From assembly GCF_014282275.1 (NCBI RefSeq), contig NZ_VFIA01000026.1, positions 1 through 64,000 on the forward strand: DNA of 64,000 bases. The letters run 5' to 3'. This document shows positions 1-7,880 of the stretch, piece after piece. Origin of the DNA: Spirosoma utsteinense (GTDB lineage Bacteria; Bacteroidota; Bacteroidia; Cytophagales; Spirosomataceae). Every line of letters starts with the position of its first letter. Positions within the stretch are counted from its first letter, which is position 1. Both the position numbers and the translations under genes were made by a program. The notes below the pieces were generated by a model, which saw nothing but the letters and a program-made list of their open reading frames with translations, was not told the DNA's origin and did no database searches.

Positions 1-8
1 TTGCCATT

Positions 9-82
9 GAGAGTCCGTTAGTGCTTGAAACGATTCGTTCATGATCTTGGAGCTTGGTAACTACAAGATAAGACGGACTCTC
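9..82 (+). terminator. Hairpin before the S9 peptidase gene, probable terminator of an upstream gene
   Basis: A 10-bp perfect inverted repeat (positions 9-18 and 73-82) encloses a second short stem (44-49 with 64-69) and is followed by a short T-rich run. It ends about 40 bases before the S9 peptidase start. It probably terminates a plus-strand gene to the left of the window. The loop is long, so the call is moderate. Confidence 0.45.
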
Positions 83-119
83 ATTTTTAGACTATCCAAA
101 ACATACTCTAAGTACCTCT

Positions 120-2297
120 ATGAAAAAAATCAGTTTACTATGTATACTATTGGGCCTTTGTGCCAGCCTGTCCGTTCAGGCACAATCTTTCTCACTAGAG
201 TCAATAAAAAGCTACCCTTTTCCAACCGGACTCACCAGTTCGGCGCAGGGGGCGAAGCTGGCATGGGCCTTTGATGAGCAGGGCAAACGAAATGTCTATG
301 TCGCCGAAGGACCGGACTTTACGCCCCGAAAACTAACGAACTACACCGAAGACGACGGCCAGGAGTTGACCAGCCTGTCGATTTCAGATGATGGCAAGTG
401 GGTCGTTTATGTTCGCGGTGGTGACCACGGCTCCAACTGGGACGATGAGCTACCCGTCAATACACTGTCGAGTCCAACTCCGCCTAAAGTGCAGATATGG
501 AGCGTCCCGTTTGCGGGTGGCGAGCCCAGGGCCATAGCTGAAGGCGATGCGCCCGTCTTTTCACCGGGGAGCGATGGGGGAACGCCAGCCCGGGGCACGT
601 CAGCCCGGGGCACGCCAGCCCGGATCGCGTTTGTCAAAGCTGGTCAGGTCTGGATAGCACCTGCCGACGGATCATCGGCCGCTAAAATTTTGTTTACCGC
701 CCGGGGTACCAACGGCTCCCTGGCCTGGTCGCCCGATGGGTCGAAACTGGCCTTTGTCTGCGACCGAAAGGATCACGCTTTCGTGGGGGTTTTCACCAGC
801 GAAGCGGCCCCCATCACCTGGATTGCCCCCACCTTCGCCAAAGACGGCTCCCCGCGCTGGTCGCCCGATGGCAAGCGGCTGGTGTTTGTTCGTACACAGG
901 GTTCCGGTGGCGCTCCCGATTCGATTTTAACACCTAAACACCGCCCGTGGTCCATCTGGACGGCCGATGCTGTATCAGGTAGGGCGGCTCAACTCTGGCA
1001 GGCACCCAAAACGCTGGCCGGTTCGGTACCCACCACCCATGGCGGATTTAACCTGAACTGGGCCGCCAACGACCGCATCGTATTCCTGTCCTACCAGGAT
1101 AACTGGCCACATCTGTACTCCATCGCATCGTCGGGGGGCGCTCCCCTCCTGCTGACGCCCACGCCGTTCATGGCCGAACATATCACCATGAGCCACGATC
1201 GCAAATGGTTGCTATTCAGCGGCAACACCGGCCCCGACAAGCTGGACATCGACCGACGGCATGTCGTACGGGTACCTGTCGATAAAGCCACCATGGAAGT
1301 GCTCACGCCCGGAACCGGACTCGAATGGACACCGGTCGTAACAGGTGACGGGGCCACCATCGCCCTGATCAGCGCAACGGCACAACGCCCGCCCCTGCCC
1401 GCCGTGATGGCATTCACCAAAGGCACGCCCAAACTACTGGGTCAGAACCTGATACCGGCCAGCTTTCCCCAGGGCCAGCTGGTTACGCCCAGACAGGTAA
1501 CGTTCACCTCGCCCGATGGCGTGACCGTTCACGGTCAGTTGTTCGAACCGGCGGGTGGTTCATCGAAGAAATTGGCAGAGCGTAGCCCGGCCCTCATTTA
1601 CGTGCATGGTGGCCCGCCCCGCCAGATGCTGCTGGGCTGGAACTACTCGGATTATTACGCCAACGCCTACGCTATGAATCAGTACCTGGCCAGCCAGGGC
1701 TTCGTGGTGCTGTCGGTGAACTACCGCCTGGGTATTGGCTACGGCTATGCCTTTCACAAACCCGCCAACGGTGGCGAACTGGGTGCGTCGGAGTACCAGG
1801 ACGTGCGGGCTGCGGCCGTGTGGCTCACGAAACAAACGCAGGTCGATCCCGCCCGAATTGGCATCTACGGCGGCTCCTACGGGGGCTACCTGACCGCACT
1901 GGCCCTTGCCCGCGACTCCAAACTGTTTGCGGCCGGGGTCGACATTCACGGTGTTCATGACTGGAGCCAGGCGGGAGAAGGCAATAAACCGGGCGACCGT
2001 TACGAGAAGGTCCCCGACCTGGAGAAAGCCGCTAAAATTGAATGGGAAGCCTCGCCTGTTTCGTCGGTGAGCAGCTGGACATCGCCCGTACTGATCATTC
2101 ATGGCGACGACGACCGGAACGTCCGGTTCAACCAGAGCACCGACCTGGTCCGGCGGCTCGACAAGCAGGGCGTCGCCATGGAAACGCTGGTCATCGTCGA
2201 CGATACCCACCACTGGATGAAGCACAGCAACGCCCTGAAAATGGGAGCCGCCACCGCCGATTATTTCAAGCGAAAGCTGATGAAAGCGAAGCAGTAA
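120..2297 (+). CDS. S9 family prolyl oligopeptidase-like serine peptidase, exported
   Basis: This 725-residue protein is a secreted serine peptidase of the prolyl-oligopeptidase/dipeptidyl-peptidase family, likely cleaving peptides in the periplasm. A signal peptide occupies the first 22 residues and ends VQAQ. The N-terminal half holds WD40/TolB-like propeller repeats (motifs such as WSPDGSKLAF and WSPDGKRLVF). The C-terminal third is an alpha/beta hydrolase with the nucleophile in GGSYGG (Ser near residue 586), an acidic HGDDDRNV segment and the catalytic His in DDTHHW. The ATG at 120 gives a clean signal peptide. A low-complexity stretch, three copies of a TPARG-like unit, interrupts the propeller near residues 155-170. 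The gene is convergent with the nucleoside hydrolase gene, and a hairpin separates them. Substrate is not predictable. Confidence 0.92.
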   Translation: MKKISLLCILLGLCASLSVQAQSFSLESIKSYPFPTGLTSSAQGAKLAWAFDEQGKRNVYVAEGPDFTPRKLTNYTEDDGQELTSLSISDDGKWVVYVRGGDHGSNWDDELPVNTLSSPTPPKVQIWSVPFAGGEPRAIAEGDAPVFSPGSDGGTPARGTSARGTPARIAFVKAGQVWIAPADGSSAAKILFTARGTNGSLAWSPDGSKLAFVCDRKDHAFVGVFTSEAAPITWIAPTFAKDGSPRWSPDGKRLVFVRTQGSGGAPDSILTPKHRPWSIWTADAVSGRAAQLWQAPKTLAGSVPTTHGGFNLNWAANDRIVFLSYQDNWPHLYSIASSGGAPLLLTPTPFMAEHITMSHDRKWLLFSGNTGPDKLDIDRRHVVRVPVDKATMEVLTPGTGLEWTPVVTGDGATIALISATAQRPPLPAVMAFTKGTPKLLGQNLIPASFPQGQLVTPRQVTFTSPDGVTVHGQLFEPAGGSSKKLAERSPALIYVHGGPPRQMLLGWNYSDYYANAYAMNQYLASQGFVVLSVNYRLGIGYGYAFHKPANGGELGASEYQDVRAAAVWLTKQTQVDPARIGIYGGSYGGYLTALALARDSKLFAAGVDIHGVHDWSQAGEGNKPGDRYEKVPDLEKAAKIEWEASPVSSVSSWTSPVLIIHGDDDRNVRFNQSTDLVRRLDKQGVAMETLVIVDDTHHWMKHSNALKMGAATADYFKRKLMKAKQ
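582..623. repeat. 15-bp tandem repeat inside the S9 peptidase gene
   Basis: Three copies of a 12-base core (acgccagcccgg at 582 and 612, acgtcagcccgg at 597) recur every 15 bases and encode Gly-Thr-Pro/Ser-Ala-Arg units. The period keeps the reading frame. The same 12-mer occurs in the long intergenic hairpin at 6081-6213, so the insert may derive from that repeat family. That link is an inference. Confidence 0.7.
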
Positions 2298-2340
2298 ATG
2301 TAGTGTGTGGATGTGGGGGTGCCGTTGATTCCTGTGCTGT

Positions 2341-2375
2341 CTAAAGGTGTCGGGATCCAGATCCGACACCTTTAG
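2341..2375. terminator. Bidirectional terminator between convergent genes
   Basis: An almost perfect 14-bp inverted repeat (2341-2354 and 2362-2375) with a 7-base loop lies between the stop codon of the S9 peptidase at 2297 and that of the nucleoside hydrolase at 2378. Its position suits termination from both sides. Confidence 0.75.
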
Positions 2376-2377
2376 AA

Positions 2378-3307
2378 TCAACGCTTAAATTGCGCCAGCA
2401 GATAGTCATAAAAATAGGTCGTATTGACCCCGGTAGCGATGGTGAGCGGGTAGCCCGATTCATCCAGACAGGTCTGTCCGGCATTAGGCGGACGGGTGCT
2501 GACGGTTGCTTTTACCACTTCGGTCGTGAACTGACCGGGCATAGCCAGATAGCTCGTGGCCAGAATATCCCACATGAAATAGGTGTAGTGGTAGCTCGGT
2601 ATGGTGTCGATCGTCAGTGCCCAGAGCTGGCCCGTCAGGTTGGATAATGTATAGTCGATTTGCGTTGCCAGCCGCGACAGAAACGCCTTCGTTACCGGCA
2701 CCTGGTTCGTTACGTCCAGCGGAATCAGCGTTAACGGTAGCTCGTAAGACAGCAGCTTTTGTGAACTGATCGGGTCCCAGAACACATTCCATTCGGCCGT
2801 GCCGTCGTGCTGAAACGTCTGCACGTTGCCTTGCGTCCGAAACGCCCCCGCCATCCAGATAACCTCGTCAATTTTACCCTTCAGTTCGGGTGCTTTCTCC
2901 AGGGCCAGCACCAGGTTGGAACAGGGACCGGTCATCAGAACGGTAACTTGATCGGCAGCGCCGGAAAGTTTCTCAATGATCAGATCCGGGGCGCTCAGGC
3001 AGGCATACGGATCGGGCGAGGGGGGCAGGTTGATCAACAGCGGCAGGGCGTTGATGATTTCGGGGCGCGCCCGCCACTCGTTCGGGAAGGCGTTGATACC
3101 GTTGTAATCACCTCGTCCGATCGGAATATCCTCCCGGCCCATTAACTGGAGCAGTTTGTAGGTCGATTCGAGCGCGGGCTCAATATAGCAGTCGGCAGGG
3201 GTAACGGTAATACCGATCAGGTCGACATCGGGCATTGTCAGCACGAGCAATTGAGATAACAGATCGTCAATCGCACCGTCGTGATCCATTAAAAGAAATT
3301 TCGGCAT
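2378..3307 (-). CDS. Nucleoside hydrolase (IunH family)
   Basis: The 309-residue product belongs to the inosine/uridine-preferring nucleoside hydrolase family, which cleaves the N-glycosidic bond of nucleosides for salvage. The N-terminus carries the Ca-binding DxDxxxDD pattern (DHDGAIDD, residues 8-15). Other family segments are MTGPCSNL and WMAGAF. Length is normal for the family (300-330). There is no signal peptide, so it should be cytoplasmic. It is the last gene of a minus-strand set with the beta-lactamase-like and CocE-like genes; the gap to the upstream gene is 28 bases. The DHD in place of the usual DTD is a mild variation and keeps both metal-binding Asp residues. Base specificity is not visible. 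Confidence 0.88.
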   Translation of the reverse strand: MPKFLLMDHDGAIDDLLSQLLVLTMPDVDLIGITVTPADCYIEPALESTYKLLQLMGREDIPIGRGDYNGINAFPNEWRARPEIINALPLLINLPPSPDPYACLSAPDLIIEKLSGAADQVTVLMTGPCSNLVLALEKAPELKGKIDEVIWMAGAFRTQGNVQTFQHDGTAEWNVFWDPISSQKLLSYELPLTLIPLDVTNQVPVTKAFLSRLATQIDYTLSNLTGQLWALTIDTIPSYHYTYFMWDILATSYLAMPGQFTTEVVKATVSTRPPNAGQTCLDESGYPLTIATGVNTTYFYDYLLAQFKR

Positions 3308-3335
3308 TATCGGTTAGCGTAGCAGGTTGTCGTAC

Positions 3336-4085
3336 TCATTTTTTGGCGGCTGTGTATTTGGTTACCAGTTGCAGGGTATGTTCCAGCGCCTTAGCGTCGC
3401 TCACATCCTCATGGCCGGGCACCACGACCCGGGCCGTACCAAACTGGCTCATCAGCTTCCGGATGGAGCCTGCCCAGGCGTTTACGTTGGCGTCGGCGAG
3501 GTTACCCATGCCAAAAACAGCTACACTCTTCACCAGACATCCCCCGAACAGGACCTGATGCTTCGGCAGCCAGACGACAATGTTATCGCTCGTATGCCCT
3601 TCTCCGGGGAAGAAGCAGCGGATGGATTCCTGACCAATCGAGAAGGTGGTGTCGCCGGGCAAAATAGCGTCGGGCGACTGGAAACCCCGCTCAACGGACT
3701 TCCGGGCGGTTGCCGGGGTGCTGATAACGCGCACACCCGCCTTGCGGAGTTCACTGATTCCTGCCACCCGATCATCGTGCGCGTGGGTGACGATACACAG
3801 TCGAACCGGCTTGTGCAGGTTCGTAGAGACCCATTGCAGGACCTGGCGCGTGTTATCGGTACTGGTATCACTGTCCCAGCCCGTGTCCACCAGCACGACC
3901 CCGTCTTTGGTGTCGATGATCAATCCGTTGGATGGGTAAGGTTTACCACCGTACATACCGTAGGTTATGTGAACAAACACCCTGTCGCTGATGGGCGTCA
4001 CCGAAATTGGGGGTGTCGGTACAGTTTGGGCCTGCATACGGCTAGCAAGCAGCAGGCCCATTAAAATGGTCAATAGAATGCGCAT
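3336..4085 (-). CDS. Subclass B1-type metallo-beta-lactamase, exported
   Basis: This 249-residue MBL-fold protein has the complete B1 beta-lactamase ligand set: His101, His103 and Asp105 in HAHDD, His164 in GEGHTSDN, Cys183 in GGCLVKS and His224 in PGHED. The GNLADAN segment near residue 195 is also typical of B1 enzymes. The family uses two zinc ions to hydrolyse beta-lactams in the periplasm. A signal peptide ending RMQAQ follows the ATG at 4085. An upstream in-frame ATG at 4145 would place 20 extra residues ahead of the signal peptide and overlap the neighbouring gene, so I reject it. No mobile element or resistance gene lies nearby, which suggests an intrinsic chromosomal enzyme. Activity spectrum cannot be read from the sequence. 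Confidence 0.85.
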   Translation of the reverse strand: MRILLTILMGLLLASRMQAQTVPTPPISVTPISDRVFVHITYGMYGGKPYPSNGLIIDTKDGVVLVDTGWDSDTSTDNTRQVLQWVSTNLHKPVRLCIVTHAHDDRVAGISELRKAGVRVISTPATARKSVERGFQSPDAILPGDTTFSIGQESIRCFFPGEGHTSDNIVVWLPKHQVLFGGCLVKSVAVFGMGNLADANVNAWAGSIRKLMSQFGTARVVVPGHEDVSDAKALEHTLQLVTKYTAAKK

Positions 4086-4125
4086 GAATGGTTTTGGGTT
4101 AACTCGTTTATACGATCCTAATCGA

Positions 4126-6030
4126 TCACTGTGCCAATACGCCAACTTTCAGGAAGCTGGCACCCGTCTTACTGTGATATACCCGATGGTTCGCTTTCCG
4201 GTAATCGGCCGGTTTTGCGCTGAAGATGGGCACGAACGTTTGCGGATTGAGGTCGCTGAACGGGAAGCACGAACTCTGGATCTGGACCATAAGCCGGTGG
4301 CCCTTTTTGATCGTATGCAGCACGTCCTGCAACTCAACGGCTACAGGTGTGGGGGTATTGGGTGTAAACGCTTCGGGCTTGCCGGGGTTGTTGCGATACC
4401 GCCCCCGGATGATCTCGCTTCGGATCAACTGCTGGTAGTTTCCAAACACTACGTCGGGCTTTTTAGGGTCCTGCGGAGCATCGGGCGGGTAGACGTCGAT
4501 GACTTTCACGACCCAGTCGGCATCGGTGCCGGTTGTCGAGACGGTGAGTTGCGCCAGGATGGGCCCGGCCAGCGTCAGGTCCTCGGTGAGGGCATCGGTC
4601 TGGAAGGTCAGCACGTCGGGCCGGGACGCGGCAAACCGCTGATCTTCGACCATGTACTCTGCCGAAAAGCCATCGTTGATCTTGCTGGAAAACGGTACCG
4701 GATGGGCGGGGTCCGACAGAAATTCAGAGAAGGCAGCCCCCGTAGCCGACGGTGTAAAGCCCAGTGTTCCGTTGCTTCCCAAAAACAACTGCTTCGATAC
4801 GGTTCCCTTGGGTGGGTAGGTATCGAAGGTGCGCCAGCGGTTGGTTCCCGTTTCGAACAACGTAGCTTCGGGCAGGTCAAGTGGCGTGGCGGTCTGGCGA
4901 TTCGGTTCGCTGAAGAGGTAATGTTTGAAAAATTTAGCTTCGATCGTTTCCTGATAATAAGGCGCGGTTTTCGAGCCGAAGTCAAGATCGGCCAGCGTCT
5001 GTCCCGACGGGCCCGCCCAGCCGCCATGAACCCACGGTCCCACAACGAAGACATTCTGGATACCCGGGTTCTGTTTCTCGATCGCCTTGTAGGTGTTGAA
5101 CGTACCGAACAGGTCCTGCTCGTCGTACCAGCCGCCCACGACCATGACAGCGTGTTTGATGCCGTTGAGATGCGGCAAAATGTTGCGCTTCTTCCAGTGG
5201 TCATCGTAGCTGGGGTGATCGAAGTTTTCGTGGTAGTACTTGTTGCGGCCTTTGTAATACTGGCTTTCCGAATTTGCCGTTGGCCCCATGTTCAGGTAGA
5301 AATGATAGCCATCGGGGTCGTTGACCTCAAAGAGGGCTGGTGGGTTTTGCTTCGTAGGCTGCTTGTGTTCCTGAAAAAAGGTATAAAACGAGAAGTTGCC
5401 CGCGATCATGAATGCGCCATTATGGAAAGCATCGTCGCGCCAGAGGTCGGCCATAGGTGCCTGTGGGGAGGACGCTTTCAGGGCTGGATGCTCCGAAACC
5501 GCGCCCGCCGACGCGTAGAAGCCGGGGTAACTGATTCCCCACTGCCCCACGTTACCGTTGTTGGCAGGAATGTTCTTTAGCAGCCAGTCGATCGTGTCAT
5601 ACGTATCCGATGCTTCGTCGTGGTCGGCCTTCCCTTTTTTAGCGTCGATATGCGGAGTCATTTCCACGAACGTCCCTTCCGATGCCCAGCGTCCCCGCAC
5701 ATCCTGGTAGACGACAATGTAGTTATCGCGCAGCATGAAGGCGTTGGGGCCTACCCGCCGACGGATGCGGTCGACGCCGTACGGCTGGCAGCTATAGGGC
5801 GTTCGCTGCATGATAATCGGGTGTTTGGTCGCCTGGTCTTTTGGCGCGTAGACCTGCGTAAAGAGCTTGGTGCCGTCGCGCATGGGCACCATGTATTCAA
5901 GCTTCTGGTAGTTCTCACGCACGTAGACCGAGTCCTGGGCGGGGGTGAACGGGTATGGATTGGTCGATGGGGTCGATTGTGCAGCCGCACTAAACGGAAT
6001 CAGCAACAGCAGATAGCGGAGTGTTTTCAA
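4126..6030 (-). CDS. CocE/NonD family alpha/beta hydrolase (X-Pro dipeptidyl-peptidase S15-like), exported
   Basis: The product is a CocE/NonD-type hydrolase with an N-terminal alpha/beta hydrolase fold and a C-terminal jelly-roll domain. The nucleophile motif GISYPG and the GPWVHGGW segment, which should carry the catalytic His, are present, and MVPMRDGTKLFTQVY marks the usual domain start. The family includes alpha-amino-acid ester hydrolases, glutaryl acylases and X-Pro peptidases, so the substrate is open. I choose the TTG at 6030, which gives a good signal peptide (LKTLRYLLLLIPFSAAAQS). The longer frame beginning at 6129 runs into a 56-bp palindrome and is unlikely to be translated. The gene probably leads an operon with the beta-lactamase and nucleoside hydrolase genes. 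Confidence 0.87.
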   Translation of the reverse strand: MKTLRYLLLLIPFSAAAQSTPSTNPYPFTPAQDSVYVRENYQKLEYMVPMRDGTKLFTQVYAPKDQATKHPIIMQRTPYSCQPYGVDRIRRRVGPNAFMLRDNYIVVYQDVRGRWASEGTFVEMTPHIDAKKGKADHDEASDTYDTIDWLLKNIPANNGNVGQWGISYPGFYASAGAVSEHPALKASSPQAPMADLWRDDAFHNGAFMIAGNFSFYTFFQEHKQPTKQNPPALFEVNDPDGYHFYLNMGPTANSESQYYKGRNKYYHENFDHPSYDDHWKKRNILPHLNGIKHAVMVVGGWYDEQDLFGTFNTYKAIEKQNPGIQNVFVVGPWVHGGWAGPSGQTLADLDFGSKTAPYYQETIEAKFFKHYLFSEPNRQTATPLDLPEATLFETGTNRWRTFDTYPPKGTVSKQLFLGSNGTLGFTPSATGAAFSEFLSDPAHPVPFSSKINDGFSAEYMVEDQRFAASRPDVLTFQTDALTEDLTLAGPILAQLTVSTTGTDADWVVKVIDVYPPDAPQDPKKPDVVFGNYQQLIRSEIIRGRYRNNPGKPEAFTPNTPTPVAVELQDVLHTIKKGHRLMVQIQSSCFPFSDLNPQTFVPIFSAKPADYRKANHRVYHSKTGASFLKVGVLAQ

Positions 6031-6080
6031 AGCAAATAGAGGAATGATGTTGATCGTTTTATTTGAGTAATAAAATTTGT

Positions 6081-6213
6081 TCAGGTTTATGTTGTATCCT
6101 GGCCGGGCTGGCGTATCCTGGACGGCCACGTCCGGGTAAAAATAGATTTTATTCTCGCCCGGACGTGGCCGTCCAGGATACGCCAGCCCGGCTAGGATAC
6201 AACATAAACCTGA
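6081..6213. repeat. Long palindromic intergenic repeat, family A copy 1
   Basis: Two 56-bp arms (6081-6136 and 6158-6213) are reverse complements with a single mismatch and a 21-base spacer. The gap lies between two minus-strand genes, after the stop of the M20 amidohydrolase (6253) and before the CocE-like start (6030). The sequence recurs at 57226-57345. It could serve as a terminator, but the stem is far longer than termination needs. There is no transposase and no obvious target duplication. Confidence 0.85.
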
Positions 6214-6252
6214 AGAGCTTTATATCTTAAAAAATAAGCATTGCGTTTTGCG

Positions 6253-7392
6253 TTACTGGTGCTCCAGCTCGATCAGATCCAGAAACAGCCGGGCAGCCGG
6301 TTCGATCAGGGCATCATTGAAATCATAGTCGTTGTTGTGCAGCGCCGGGGAGTCGATTCCGTTACCGATGCCAAACATAGCGCCTTTATAGGTTTGGGTG
6401 AACAGGCCAAAATCCTCTCCCCATTTGAACGGCTCCTGCTTTTCGATAAAGTCATACCCGCGCATCCGGGCACTTGCTCTGATCTGTTCAACGGCTTTTT
6501 CGTCATTTTCATTGGCAAAGAAAGCATCGGTGTAGCTAACCGCAACAACAAGACCGCTCTCTGCCGACAACTTCGATACTATGGCCAGCAGGTCGGTAGT
6601 CAGCGCGTCCATCCGGCCGGCATTTTGGGTTCGGAGCGTGAGGTGTACTTCGCCGTACCCGGCCGATATGCCGTACGACCGCTCGCCCATAGTGGTGTAC
6701 ACGGGGGTGATCAGCGCAAAGTCATCGGATGCCGGATCGGGCTGCTGGGCCTGTCTGGCCTTCAGCATGAAATCGGCCATAGCGTAAGCCGGGTTCAGTC
6801 CGTTCTCCGGTTCAGCCGAGTGCGATACGTAACCGGTAAATGTAACGATCATGCTCAGCACCGACGGCGTGAACGGGCCGGGTTTACAGACAATAACGCC
6901 TTGTTCGTAGCCCGGCAGATTATGCAGCGCAAAAGCCCGGTCAGGTCGGATTTCGGCAAAAGCCGGGTCGTTCAGCACCGCTGCGGCACCCTGCCCCGTT
7001 TCTTCGGCGGGCTGGAATACCAGGTATACCCGCCCTTTCATAATCGGATTTTCGGCCAGCAGCGACGCCAGCCGGGCCAGGATAGCCGCGTGGCCGTCGT
7101 GACCGCATTTGTGCGAAACCCCTTCGTATTGCGACCGGTGAGCAAAGGTGTTGACTTCCTGTATCGGCAGGGCGTCGATATCGGCCCGGATCAGCGTGAC
7201 CGGCCCCGGCGCGTCCTGGCCGTATTGCAGCAGCAGTCCGGTACCGGCAACGTCGGTCATCCGGCTGGGCGCAAACTGACTGACGAAGGCTTTGATCCGG
7301 TGGCGCGTGTCAACTTCCTGACCGGACAGGTCGGGAAATTGGTGAAGTTCCCGCCGGAACTGGATAAACCGATCGGGTTCGTACCGTGTCAT
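6253..7392 (-). CDS. M20D family amidohydrolase (N-acyl amino acid / hippurate hydrolase-like)
   Basis: This 379-residue protein is a metal-dependent amidohydrolase of the M20D group, which removes acyl groups from amino acids or related amides. The start region FRRELHQFPDLSGQE and the metal-binding KCGHDGHAA are characteristic, and PAEETGQGA carries the catalytic Glu. A lid/dimerisation domain lies between roughly residues 175 and 290. No signal peptide is present, so it is cytoplasmic. The ATG at 7392 is supported by the N-terminal family match. Its neighbours are other hydrolases but the flanking hairpins suggest it is a separate transcription unit. Confidence 0.88.
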   Translation of the reverse strand: MTRYEPDRFIQFRRELHQFPDLSGQEVDTRHRIKAFVSQFAPSRMTDVAGTGLLLQYGQDAPGPVTLIRADIDALPIQEVNTFAHRSQYEGVSHKCGHDGHAAILARLASLLAENPIMKGRVYLVFQPAEETGQGAAAVLNDPAFAEIRPDRAFALHNLPGYEQGVIVCKPGPFTPSVLSMIVTFTGYVSHSAEPENGLNPAYAMADFMLKARQAQQPDPASDDFALITPVYTTMGERSYGISAGYGEVHLTLRTQNAGRMDALTTDLLAIVSKLSAESGLVVAVSYTDAFFANENDEKAVEQIRASARMRGYDFIEKQEPFKWGEDFGLFTQTYKGAMFGIGNGIDSPALHNNDYDFNDALIEPAARLFLDLIELEHQ

Positions 7393-7479
7393 ATAGCTAT
7401 TCGTTTACCGTGCCTTGTGGGGAACATTCTTAATACCCTAGTGGCCATCATACGTTTTACCCGGACGATCAACTCCGTT

Positions 7480-7603
7480 GGGGTGTCCTGTTCATCCCAT
7501 CTCAGCTTCGTAGGGGCGACCCAATTCGTAGACAAACTATGGGGCCGCCCCTAACGGGGCTGGAATTAACTAAGCAGACTATTTTCTATTGACAGGACAC
7601 CCC
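7480..7603. terminator. Nested inverted repeats in the gap after a small membrane protein gene
   Basis: An outer 12-bp perfect inverted repeat (7480-7491 and 7592-7603) encloses an inner imperfect stem around 7512-7552 built of taggggcg and cgccccta arms. It lies downstream of the small membrane protein gene ending at 7639 and upstream of the amidohydrolase start. It could be a terminator or a degenerate member of the large hairpin class. Confidence 0.5.
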
Positions 7604-7638
7604 TAGCGTGGTTGAACAGCGCCATAGCTCACCTTACT

Positions 7639-7842
7639 TTATCGCTTTAGCCATTGCCGGAACGTAGCGGGGCGGTTGCCGATACAACTGTACAGCACTG
7701 CCAGCCCGCCGTTGATCAGCAGGCAGATCGCTACCGTCGCCCACTGTCCCCGACTGCTTTCCATAGGTATGAGCATGGCGAACATGACAAACCAAACAAC
7801 CACCATCACGACGGTTACCGCTATTTTCCTGAGCTTCGCCAT
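7639..7842 (-). CDS. Small two-helix membrane protein, unknown function
   Basis: The 67-residue product has two strongly hydrophobic segments (about residues 7-25 and 37-53), basic residues at both ends and no recognised domain. It lies 38 bases downstream of the S10 peptidase gene on the same strand and may be co-transcribed with it. The reading frame starts at an ATG and keeps a transmembrane pattern, which argues against a chance frame. No function can be proposed. Confidence 0.55.
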   Translation of the reverse strand: MAKLRKIAVTVVMVVVWFVMFAMLIPMESSRGQWATVAICLLINGGLAVLYSCIGNRPATFRQWLKR

Positions 7843-7880
7843 GAGGGTGGTTGTTCAGAACTACACGGGCTGTTTCAACA

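Noticed and set aside
3991-5580. 529-residue plus-strand open frame opposite the CocE-like gene
   Set aside because: It is rich in Arg, Gly and Val with no domain, and lies antisense to a gene with clear catalytic motifs. High GC at third codon positions creates such shadow frames.
6031-6129. N-terminal 33-residue extension of the CocE-like protein
   Set aside because: The extension is encoded partly by the palindromic repeat and precedes a clean signal peptide that starts at a TTG.
6081-6213. Insertion sequence or MITE with a defined target duplication
   Set aside because: No transposase and no direct repeats at the ends could be seen, so I call it only a palindromic repeat.
6241-7554. 437-residue plus-strand open frame opposite the M20D amidohydrolase gene
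   Set aside because: Antisense to a well-supported gene; no recognisable protein features; extends into the hairpin region.
7639-7842. Toxin or phage holin identity for the small two-helix protein
   Set aside because: Two helices alone are not evidence; no antitoxin-like partner or phage gene is nearby.
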